DNA of 5,604 nt from Rubritepida sp. (lineage in GTDB: Bacteria > Pseudomonadota > Alphaproteobacteria > Acetobacterales > Acetobacteraceae): positions 1 to 5,604 of the forward strand of contig JAQGHZ010000559.1 of the NCBI GenBank assembly GCA_028291485.1, in the 5' to 3' direction. Under the pieces are notes generated by a model. That model worked only from the letters and a program-made list of their open reading frames with translations, had not been told where the DNA came from and did no database searches. Below, piece after piece: positions 1-5,604 of the stretch. A program made the translations under genes and the position numbers. How positions within the stretch are numbered: position 1 is the first letter of the stretch; each line of letters opens with the position of its first letter.

Positions 1-435
1 CGCGTGGGCATCCGGACCGCGGTCGATGCGCAGACCTGGGCGACCTTCATCGGCCGCGCCAGCCGCGCCGATCTTTCCGCCTTCCTGGTCGGCTGGGGCT
101 CGAACCCGGACGGCAGCCACCCACTGCGCAACCTGGTTGCCTGCCCGAACCGCGAGACCGGCCTCGGCGCCTCCAACCGCGGCCGCTACTGCAATCCGGA
201 GCTGGACCGCGGCCTCGAGGAATCCTCGCAGATCCTGGACGAGGAGGCGCGGCAGACGCGGCTGATCGAGCTGGAGCGGATGGCGCTGGACGACGTGGCG
301 CTCATCCCGCTGCACATCCAGACCAATATCTGGGCTGCCCGCCGCGGCTTCGTGGTGACGCCGCGCGCGGACGAGCTGACCCGGGCGCAGGACGTCCGCC
401 CCGTTTCCGCCGCCCCGGCAGCAGCGGCACGCTGA
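1..435 (+). CDS. Periplasmic solute-binding protein of peptide-type ABC importer, C-terminal fragment (SBP_bac_5 family)
   Basis: This is the last 144 residues of a solute-binding protein; the 5' end, including signal sequence and first lobe, is outside the window. Reading is open from base 1 to the TGA at 433-435. Visible family features are a GWGSNPDG segment (fragment residues 31-38), matching the GW-x-x-D-x-D region common in DppA/OppA-like proteins, and RYCNPELD (62-69), matching the usual N/Y-x-NPE-x-D segment. A helix of the E-R-x-A-x-D type is followed by IPLHIQTNIWAARRG (about 102-116). The end, ADELTRAQDVRPV, is typical of the family and is followed by an Ala-rich tail. Such proteins capture peptides, nickel chelates, glutathione or similar solutes in the periplasm and deliver them to the permeases; the ligand cannot be told from this part. 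C48 and C64 could pair as a disulfide, which is only a guess. The first permease begins one base after the stop. Confidence 0.93.
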   Translation, partial: RVGIRTAVDAQTWATFIGRASRADLSAFLVGWGSNPDGSHPLRNLVACPNRETGLGASNRGRYCNPELDRGLEESSQILDEEARQTRLIELERMALDDVALIPLHIQTNIWAARRGFVVTPRADELTRAQDVRPVSAAPAAAAR

Positions 436-436
436 G

Positions 437-1411
437 ATGACCGTATACCTCCTGCGCCGGCTGCTGCAGGCGCTCCTGGTGATGCTCGCCATGAGCCTCA
501 TCGTCTTCGTCGGCGTCTATGCCATCGGCGACCCGGTCGAGATCCTGATTTCGCCCGACGCAGACCAGATGGAGCGCGAGCGCGCCATCAAGGCGCTCGG
601 CCTCGACCTGCCGCTCTGGCAGCAATACCTGACCTTCCTGTTCCGAGCGGTGCAGGGAGACCTCGGCCGCAGCTTCGTCTTCAACGAGCCGGCGCTGCAG
701 CTGATTCTGCAGAAGATGCCCGCGACCCTGGAGCTGGCCGTCGGCGCGACCTTCATGGCGGTGCTGATCGGCCTGCCGCTCGGCCTCTATGCCGGGCTTA
801 AGCCGGACAGCGCGGGCTCCAAGGCGATCATGGCCGGGAGCATCCTCGGCTTCTCGCTGCCGACCTTCTGGGTCGGGCTGATGCTCATCATGGTCTTCGC
901 CGTGCAGCTCGGCTGGCTGCCCAGCACGGGGCGTGGCGAGACGGCCCAGTTCCTCGGTCTGCGCTGGTCCTTCCTGACGCGGGACGGGATCGCGCATCTC
1001 ATCATGCCGGCGGTGAACCTGTCGCTGTTCAAGATCAGCCTTGTGGTGCGGCTGACGCGTTCCGGCGTGCGCGAGACCATGCTGATGGACTACGTGAAGT
1101 TCGCGCGTGCCAAAGGTCTCTCGCCCCGGCGCGTGACCTATGTGCACGTGTTCAAGAACATCCTGATCCCGGTCGTGACCGTCGTGGGGCTGGAGCTCGG
1201 CTCGACCATCGCCTTCTCGGTGGTGACGGAGAGCATCTTCGCCTGGCCGGGCATGGGCAAGCTCATCATCGACAGCATCAACGTGCTCGATCGCCCGGTG
1301 ATCGTGGCCTATCTGATGATCATCGTGATGATGTTCATCGTCATCAACCTCGCGGTGGACCTGCTCTATTCGACGTTGGATCCGCGCGTGCGGCTGGAGG
1401 GCAAGTCATGA
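437..1411 (+). CDS. dppB: ABC transporter permease, DppB/OppB-like
   Basis: This is an inner-membrane permease of 324 residues, a normal length for the DppB class; the symbol marks the family position, not a proven substrate. The N-terminus YLLRRLLQALLVML leads into a first membrane helix at about 9-30. GDLGRSF (74-80) is a hallmark of this class in the periplasmic part. Further hydrophobic helices lie at about 98-120, 131-158, 186-206, 242-268 and 288-310. The cytoplasmic coupling loop at about 218-246 contains FARAKGLSP, the EAA-type motif with its conserved Gly present (G227), which docks on the ATPases. The end, YSTLDPRVR (311-319), is also typical. It should pair with the next gene to form the channel. 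ATG at 437 is one base after the upstream TGA. No strong ribosome binding site is visible, so translation is probably coupled to the binding-protein gene. Confidence 0.97.
   Translation: MTVYLLRRLLQALLVMLAMSLIVFVGVYAIGDPVEILISPDADQMERERAIKALGLDLPLWQQYLTFLFRAVQGDLGRSFVFNEPALQLILQKMPATLELAVGATFMAVLIGLPLGLYAGLKPDSAGSKAIMAGSILGFSLPTFWVGLMLIMVFAVQLGWLPSTGRGETAQFLGLRWSFLTRDGIAHLIMPAVNLSLFKISLVVRLTRSGVRETMLMDYVKFARAKGLSPRRVTYVHVFKNILIPVVTVVGLELGSTIAFSVVTESIFAWPGMGKLIIDSINVLDRPVIVAYLMIIVMMFIVINLAVDLLYSTLDPRVRLEGKS
1396..1401 (+). promoter_or_regulatory. Ribosome binding site for the DppC-like gene
   Basis: GGAGGG lies inside the end of the DppB-like gene, six bases before the ATG at 1408. It supports that start together with the ATGA overlap, and suggests this junction uses both coupling and its own initiation. 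Confidence 0.75.
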
Positions 1412-2331
1412 GCGACATTACCGCCGACACAGTCCCCGTCGTCGCGCTGGTCGTGAAGGACGAGACGCCCTTCCGCCGCTTCGTCTCCGAGTTCTTCGCG
1501 AGCAAGATCGCGACATCAGGGCTGATCGTCTTCACCATCATCGCGGTGCTGGCGATCCTGGCCCCTTGGATCACGCCGCAGAACCCCTACGACCTAGCCC
1601 AACTCGACATCATGGACGGCCGGCTGGAGCCGGGCTCGGTGGGCGGCTCGGGCATGACCCACTGGCTCGGCACGGACGACCAGGGCCGCGACATGCTGTC
1701 GGGCATCATCTACGGGCTGCGCATCTCGCTGACGGTGGGCATCGGCTCGGCCTTCATCGCGAGCCTCGTCGGCGCTTCGCTCGGACTGCTGGCCGCCTAT
1801 GGCGGCGGGCGGACCGACAGCCTGATCATGCGCCTCGTCGACCTGCAGCTCTCTTTCCCGACCATCCTCGCCGCGCTGATGATCCTGGCCTTCCTCGGCA
1901 AGGGCGTGGGGAACGTGGTGATCGCGCTGGTCATCGTGGAATGGGCCTATTACGCGCGCACCGTGCGCGGCTCGGCCCTGGTCGAGCGGCGGCGCGAGTA
2001 CATCGAGGCGGCGCAGTGCCTGGCCTTGCCGACGCGGCGCATCCTGTTCCGGCACCTTCTGCCCAACTGTTTGCCGCCGCTGATCGTGGTGGGCACCATC
2101 CAGGTGGCGCGCGCCATCGCGCTGGAGGCGACGCTCTCCTTCCTCGGCCTCGGCGTGCCGATCACCGAGCCTTCGCTCGGCCTGCTGATCGCCAATGGCT
2201 ACGAGTACATGCTCAGCGGGAAGTACTGGATCAGCTTTTATCCGGGCATCGCGCTGCTGGTGACGATCGTCTCGATCAACCTCATGGGTGATCACCTTCG
2301 TGACGTCTTGAATCCGAGGTTGAAAAAGTGA
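1408..2331 (+). CDS. dppC: ABC transporter permease, DppC/OppC-like
   Basis: This is the second inner-membrane permease, 307 residues, partner of the preceding protein. After a cytoplasmic head with FRRFVSEFFASK (about 22-33, the OppC N-terminal type) comes a first membrane helix at about 37-56. HWLGTDDQGRDMLSGIIYG (85-103) is the class hallmark. Further hydrophobic segments lie at about 107-130, 143-163, 168-182, 222-247 and 279-295. The cytoplasmic coupling loop is YIEAAQCLALP followed by HLLPN (198-220). The usual Gly of the EAA motif is replaced by Ala (A206), a mild departure. FLGLGV (245-250) and the end GDHLRDVLNPRLK fit the family. The start ATG overlaps the upstream stop as ATGA and has a good GGAGGG site just upstream. 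The transported solute is not shown by the sequence; the symbol marks family position only. Confidence 0.97.
   Translation: MSDITADTVPVVALVVKDETPFRRFVSEFFASKIATSGLIVFTIIAVLAILAPWITPQNPYDLAQLDIMDGRLEPGSVGGSGMTHWLGTDDQGRDMLSGIIYGLRISLTVGIGSAFIASLVGASLGLLAAYGGGRTDSLIMRLVDLQLSFPTILAALMILAFLGKGVGNVVIALVIVEWAYYARTVRGSALVERRREYIEAAQCLALPTRRILFRHLLPNCLPPLIVVGTIQVARAIALEATLSFLGLGVPITEPSLGLLIANGYEYMLSGKYWISFYPGIALLVTIVSINLMGDHLRDVLNPRLKK
2316..2319 (+). promoter_or_regulatory. Ribosome binding site for the DppD-like gene
   Basis: GAGG lies eight bases before GTG 2328, in an A-rich stretch (TTGAAAAA) unusual for this GC-rich window. It decides the GTG start at the GTGA overlap. Confidence 0.65.
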
Positions 2332-3308
2332 GCGTAGCGACCCTCGAAGTCCGGAATCTCCAGACGCATTTCTTCACCCGCGCGGGCGTGGTGAAGGCGG
2401 TGGACGGCGTGAGCTTCACCGTCGGCCGCGGCAAGGTCCTGGGCCTGGTCGGCGAATCCGGCTCGGGCAAGACGGTGACGGGCTTCTCCATCATCGGCCT
2501 CGTGGACGAGCCGGGCCGCGTCGTGGGCGGCGAGATCCTGTTCCACGGCCAGAACCTCGCGCGGCTCAGCGAGGAGGAGATGCGGCAGCTGCGGGGCAAC
2601 CGCATCGCCATGATCTTCCAGGACCCGATGATGACGCTGAACCCGGTCCTGCGCATCGACACGCAGATGATCGAGACGGTTCTGGCGCACACCAAGGTCT
2701 CGCACGAGGAGGCGCGGCAGCGCTGCCGCGACACGCTCGGCATGGTGGGGATCCCCTCGCCGGAGGAGCGGCTGAAATCCTACCCGCATCAGTTCTCGGG
2801 CGGCATGCGCCAGCGCGTGGCCATCGCCATCGCGCTGCTGCACCGGCCGGAGCTGATCATCGCCGACGAGCCGACGACGGCGCTGGACGTGACCATCCAG
2901 GGCCAGATCCTGGCCGAGGTGCAGAAGCTGGCGATCAACACCGGCACGAGCCTCATCTGGATCACGCACGACCTCTCTGTCGTCGCCGGTTTGGCGGACG
3001 ATATCGCCGTCATGTATGCCGGCCGCGTCGTCGAGGACGGCCCCGTCTCCGAGGTTCTGGACAAGCCGCTGCATCCCTACACCCACGGCCTGATCGGCTC
3101 CGTGCCCAGCCGCAACAAGCGCGGCGAGCCGCTGCGGCAGATCCCGGGCATGACGCCCTCGCTGCTCAAGCTGCCCCCAGGCTGCGCCTTCCGCAGCCGC
3201 TGCGACCGCGCCACGGCGGAATGCGCGGCGCCGATCGAGCTGATGGAACTGACCCTCGGCCGCCATGCGCGCTGCATCCATCCGCATATGGAGGCGGTGG
3301 CGGCATGA
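2328..3308 (+). CDS. dppD: ABC transporter ATP-binding protein, DppD/OppD-like
   Basis: This is a cytoplasmic ATPase of 326 residues that powers the permease pair. Nucleotide-binding motifs are complete: Walker A GESGSGKT (42-49), Q-loop Q98 in IFQDPMMTLNP, signature FSGGMRQRV (156-164), Walker B ELIIADEP (175-182) with catalytic E181, D-loop TALD (184-187) and switch H214 in ITHD. The FSGGM signature is usual for the OppD/DppD class. The C-terminal oligopeptide-transporter tail begins near HPYTHGL (249-255) and carries four cysteines, C286, C292, C299 and C316. In some DppD/OppD proteins such a set binds a [4Fe-4S] cluster. Translation starts at GTG 2328, overlapping the upstream stop as GTGA, with GAGG at 2316-2319. 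No later start would keep the beta strand ATLEVRNLQTHF. It should form a heterodimer with the next gene's product. Confidence 0.97.
   Translation: MSVATLEVRNLQTHFFTRAGVVKAVDGVSFTVGRGKVLGLVGESGSGKTVTGFSIIGLVDEPGRVVGGEILFHGQNLARLSEEEMRQLRGNRIAMIFQDPMMTLNPVLRIDTQMIETVLAHTKVSHEEARQRCRDTLGMVGIPSPEERLKSYPHQFSGGMRQRVAIAIALLHRPELIIADEPTTALDVTIQGQILAEVQKLAINTGTSLIWITHDLSVVAGLADDIAVMYAGRVVEDGPVSEVLDKPLHPYTHGLIGSVPSRNKRGEPLRQIPGMTPSLLKLPPGCAFRSRCDRATAECAAPIELMELTLGRHARCIHPHMEAVAA
3290..3294 (+). promoter_or_regulatory. Ribosome binding site for the DppF-like gene
   Basis: GGAGG lies ten bases before ATG 3305, within the last codons of the DppD-like gene. It supports ATG 3305 over the upstream extension of the frame to 3221. 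Confidence 0.65.
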
Positions 3309-4339
3309 GCGCGACGATGCAGCAGTCCCAGGGCACGGCCCACGTGCCGGAGCGGCCGATCATCGAGCTGATCGGCATCACCAAGCGCTTCGAGAAGAAG
3401 CTCGATTTCATCGGCAAGCTCGCCCAGAAGCTGGGCGCGCCGATCCGCGAGGAGATCGTCCACGCCGTCGACAACGTGAACCTCTCGATCCGCAAGGGCG
3501 AGGTGGTCGGGCTGGTCGGCGAATCCGGCTGCGGCAAGTCCACGCTGGGCCGCGTCGTCGCCGGCATCATGCCGCCCTCGGATGGCGAGGTGCTGTGGCG
3601 CGGCCGGAACATCGCCTCGCTGCATGGCGCCGAGGCGAAGGAAGCCAAGCTGCGCGCGCAGATGATCTTCCAGGACCCTTACGCCTCGCTCAATCCGCGC
3701 ATGAAGGTGCAGGACATCGTGGGCGAGGCCCCGCTGGTCCACGGCATGACCACGCGCGGCGGCTTCGACACCTATGTGGACGAGCAGCTGCGCCGCGCCG
3801 GCCTCGATCCCACGCTGAAGAAGCGCTACCCGCACCAATTCTCGGGCGGGCAGCGGCAGCGCATCGGCATCGCGCGCGCGCTCGCCGTGCAGCCGGAATT
3901 CCTGGTCTGCGACGAATCGGTGGCGGCGCTGGACGTCTCGATCCAGGCGCAGATCCTGAACCTGTTCATGAAGCTGCGCGCGGATCTGGACCTCACCTAC
4001 CTCTTCATCAGCCACGATCTCGGCGTGGTGGAGCACCTCTCCGACCGCGTGGTGATCATGTATCTCGGCCGCGTCGTCGAGCAGGCGCCGTCGGAAGAGA
4101 TTTTTGCCCGGGCGAACCATCCCTACACGGTGTCCCTGCTCTCCTCCGTGCCGCGGATCGAGGCGCGCAAGCGGGCCTTCGCGACGGTGAAGGGCGAGAT
4201 CCCCTCGCCGCTGAACCCGCCGCCGGGCTGCCACTTCCACCCGCGCTGCCCGCACGCCTTCGACCGTTGCAAGGTCGAGGTGCCGGCGCTGAAGGAGATC
4301 GCGCCGGGTCATCTGAGTGCCTGCCATTTGAATGGGTGA
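3305..4339 (+). CDS. dppF: ABC transporter ATP-binding protein, DppF/OppF-like
   Basis: This is the second cytoplasmic ATPase, 344 residues, expected to dimerise with the preceding one. Walker A is GESGCGKST (72-80), Q-loop Q123 in IFQDPYASLNP, signature FSGGQRQRI (179-187), Walker B FLVCDES (199-205) with E204, D-loop AALD (207-210) and switch H237 in ISHD. The common DEP after Walker B is DES here. The segment at about 31-52 between the first strand and the VHAVDNV strand is longer than in a minimal ATPase. The tail from HPYTVSLLSSVP (272-283) is the oligopeptide-transporter domain with cysteines C309, C315, C322 and C340. The frame is open from further upstream, but ATG 3305 is chosen because it overlaps the preceding stop as ATGA, has GGAGG at 3290-3294, and the upstream extension is low-complexity sequence in the shadow of the previous gene. 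Confidence 0.97.
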   Translation: MSATMQQSQGTAHVPERPIIELIGITKRFEKKLDFIGKLAQKLGAPIREEIVHAVDNVNLSIRKGEVVGLVGESGCGKSTLGRVVAGIMPPSDGEVLWRGRNIASLHGAEAKEAKLRAQMIFQDPYASLNPRMKVQDIVGEAPLVHGMTTRGGFDTYVDEQLRRAGLDPTLKKRYPHQFSGGQRQRIGIARALAVQPEFLVCDESVAALDVSIQAQILNLFMKLRADLDLTYLFISHDLGVVEHLSDRVVIMYLGRVVEQAPSEEIFARANHPYTVSLLSSVPRIEARKRAFATVKGEIPSPLNPPPGCHFHPRCPHAFDRCKVEVPALKEIAPGHLSACHLNG

Positions 4340-5022
4340 GAGCATTTTTGCGCCCTCGAACGCCGGGCGCCGCGGCTGGGACGCCAGTGAGTAGGTCGGC
4401 TCTGGGCGCGCCGGCCGCCGTGCGGCCGAATTCGACGAGTATCCCGCCCTATTTCGCGCAATGGGCCTCGGCTGAGCTGGTGCCCGAATTCCTGGACGGC
4501 CGCCCCAGCGCGACCGACCCGCTCTGGGCCGAGAGCGGCGCCGCCGACCTCGCCGAATACGCCCGCTGGGCGCACCATCTCTGCGGCATCGCCTGCCTGA
4601 AGATGGCCCTGGCGGCGCGCGGCGAGGCGCATTCCATCCACGCGCTGCGTCGCGACGTGCAGGCGCTCGGCGGCTACATCGACCAGGGCGGCGACGATAT
4701 CCGCGGCCTGATCTATGCCGGCGCCGTGCAATGGCTGAACGGCCGCGGCATCGCGGCGCGCGTCGTGCTCGACGAGCCCCGTCCGGAGCTGGCGCCGGGC
4801 GAGCTCTACATCGCCTCGGTGAACCCGCGCATCCGCCGGCCGGAGCTCGATCCGCCGCACAAGGGCGGGCACCTGGTCCTGGTCTTCGGCACCGATGCGG
4901 AGGGGCGGCTGCGCTTCCACAACCCCTCGGGCCATAGCGACGAGACCCGCCGCGACGTCCGAATGCATCCGGACGACTTCTCGCGCTTCCACGCGGATCG
5001 GGGCATCTTCATTCCATCGTGA
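4336..5022 (+). CDS. C39-like (papain-fold) cysteine peptidase family protein
   Basis: The protein is 228 residues if it starts at GTG 4336. Family features: HHLCGIACLKMALAARG (80-96) matches the C39 pattern x-C-G-x-x-C-L-x-M, with C83 as likely nucleophile. GGHLVLVFGTDAEGRL (177-192) matches the GGHW-V-V block, with H179 as likely catalytic His. FHNPSG (194-199) sits where the family usually has D-P, so N196 would be the third residue, as in papain. Between them, ALRRDVQALGG and GGDDIRGLIY resemble the helical part of the fold. Residues 1-35 are Pro/Ala/Arg-rich with no hydrophobic core, so no signal peptide or membrane segment is seen and the protein is probably cytoplasmic. GTG 4336 gives the GTGA overlap used elsewhere in the run but has no clear ribosome binding site; GTG 4387 or 4420 are alternatives. 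Substrate is unknown; cleavage of an imported peptide or amide is an inference. Gene call strong, peptidase activity less so. Confidence 0.82.
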   Translation: MRAFLRPRTPGAAAGTPVSRSALGAPAAVRPNSTSIPPYFAQWASAELVPEFLDGRPSATDPLWAESGAADLAEYARWAHHLCGIACLKMALAARGEAHSIHALRRDVQALGGYIDQGGDDIRGLIYAGAVQWLNGRGIAARVVLDEPRPELAPGELYIASVNPRIRRPELDPPHKGGHLVLVFGTDAEGRLRFHNPSGHSDETRRDVRMHPDDFSRFHADRGIFIPS

Positions 5023-5604
5023 ATCCCCTCTCCGACCGCGGCCTGATCTGGGGCACCGCCCTGACCCAGTTCATCGGCTGGGGCGCGCTGTTCATCCCCT
5101 TCAGCCTCGTGCTGGAGCCGATGGAGGCGGATCTGGGCTGGAGCCGCGGAGAGCTGAACGGCGCGCTGACCCTCGGCCTGCTGGTCTCGGGCCTGCTCGG
5201 AATCCCGGTCGGGCGCTGGGTGGACCGGCAGGGCGGGCGCATGCCGTTGACCCTGGGCGCGCTGCTGGGCGCGGCGGTCCTGGCCGGCTGGGCGATGGTG
5301 GACCGGCTCTGGGTCTTCTACCTGCTTTGGATCGCGATGGGCTGTGCCCATGCCACCGCCCTCTGGACCCCGGCCATGGCGATGGTGGTCGCGCTCGCCA
5401 GGCAGCCGGCCAAGGCCATCGCCGGCATCACCTTCGTCACGGGCTTCACGGCCACGGTCTTCGTGCCGCTGATCGCCCTGCTGGTGGATCGGCTGGGCTG
5501 GCGCGGCGCGCTGCTCGTGCTGGCGGCGATACAGCTCGTGCCCGCCGCCATCGCCTGGGCGCAGTTCCGCGGCGTGGCGCTGCCCGCGCCCACCCTGGCC
5601 GTGT
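5019..5604 (+). CDS. MFS transporter, N-terminal part (runs off the window)
   Basis: This frame is open from GTG 5019 to the window end, giving 195 residues of a membrane carrier with no stop seen. Hydrophobic helices lie at about 9-32, 46-65, 76-94, 97-118, 134-156 and 163-184, which is the six-helix N-terminal half of a 12-helix major facilitator. GRWVDRQGGR (65-74) between helices 2 and 3 is the MFS motif A (G-x-x-x-D-R-x-G-G-R). LGWSRGELN (39-47) before helix 2 and the GWRGALLVL block (160-168) opening helix 6 are typical of MFS_1 proteins. The substrate cannot be inferred; direction could be uptake or efflux driven by the proton gradient. GTG 5019 overlaps the upstream stop as GTGA, and the first helix begins right after it. 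The next in-frame ATG (residue 35) would lose helix 1. No strong ribosome binding site is seen, so coupled translation is likely. Confidence 0.9.
   Translation, partial: MNPLSDRGLIWGTALTQFIGWGALFIPFSLVLEPMEADLGWSRGELNGALTLGLLVSGLLGIPVGRWVDRQGGRMPLTLGALLGAAVLAGWAMVDRLWVFYLLWIAMGCAHATALWTPAMAMVVALARQPAKAIAGITFVTGFTATVFVPLIALLVDRLGWRGALLVLAAIQLVPAAIAWAQFRGVALPAPTLAV

Noticed and set aside
3265..4335. The C39-like reading frame is open far upstream through the whole DppF-like gene, which could suggest a much longer fusion protein of 585 residues.
   Set aside because: The upstream translation is Arg/Ala/Pro-rich low-complexity sequence in the shadow of a clearly real ATPase gene, the usual artefact of high G+C. 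The GTGA overlap at 4336 gives a better start.
3077..4345. Long open frames on the minus strand, including one of 422 residues and others at 302-1147, 2292-3287 and 1594-2295.
   Set aside because: They lie opposite well-recognised genes, are rich in His, Arg, Ala, Gln and Asp as expected for antisense of GC-rich coding DNA, and show no known domain.
4324..4349. A possible terminator after the DppF-like gene: a short CCAT/ATGG stem (4324-4335) followed by T5 at 4345-4349.
   Set aside because: The stem is only four or five base pairs, AT-containing, and about nine bases away from the T run; it is too weak to call a terminator.
4412..4428. A perfect GC-only inverted repeat (7-base arms, 3-base loop).
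   Set aside because: There is no T run after it and it falls in GC-rich coding sequence where such short palindromes are expected; noted only for its overlap with a possible start codon.
4731..4937. A short plus-strand frame of 68 residues inside the C39-like gene.
   Set aside because: It is Arg/Gly/Ala-rich, has no recognisable motif and overlaps the catalytic region of the better-supported gene in another frame.

Overview
This window is a gene-dense, GC-rich (by eye well above 60% G+C) stretch of bacterial DNA. All seven coding regions lie on the + strand, and the codons favour G or C in third position. Composition, three GTG starts and protein style fit a Gram-negative bacterium, most likely an alphaproteobacterium such as a member of the Rhodospirillales/Acetobacteraceae. 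That placement is an inference from style, not a database match.

Layout: (1) 1-435, the C-terminal part of a periplasmic solute-binding protein of the SBP_bac_5 (DppA/OppA) family, with its start outside the window. (2) 437-1411 and (3) 1408-2331, the two membrane permeases (DppB-like and DppC-like). (4) 2328-3308 and (5) 3305-4339, the two ATPases (DppD-like and DppF-like), each with complete nucleotide-binding motifs and a C-terminal oligopeptide/dipeptide-transporter tail carrying four cysteines. (6) 4336-5022, a small protein that looks like a C39-type papain-fold cysteine peptidase. (7) 5019 to the window end, the N-terminal half of a major facilitator superfamily (MFS) transporter.

The first five genes encode a complete peptide/nickel-type ABC importer. 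The binding protein captures the solute in the periplasm, the permease pair forms the channel and the ATPase pair drives import. The peptidase-like gene and the MFS gene continue the same run. Five of the six gene junctions are 4-base stop/start overlaps (ATGA or GTGA) if the overlapping GTG starts are accepted, and the sixth has a 1-base gap. This points to one translationally coupled operon.

The notable part is the tail: an apparently cytoplasmic C39-like peptidase between a peptide-type importer and an MFS carrier. A reasonable but unproven model is that an imported peptide or amide is cleaved inside the cell and a product is exported, or a second solute moved, by the MFS protein. No RNA genes, mobile elements, CRISPR arrays, convincing promoters or terminators were seen. 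No gap between genes exceeds 1 base with the starts chosen, so the operon's promoter and end lie outside the window.
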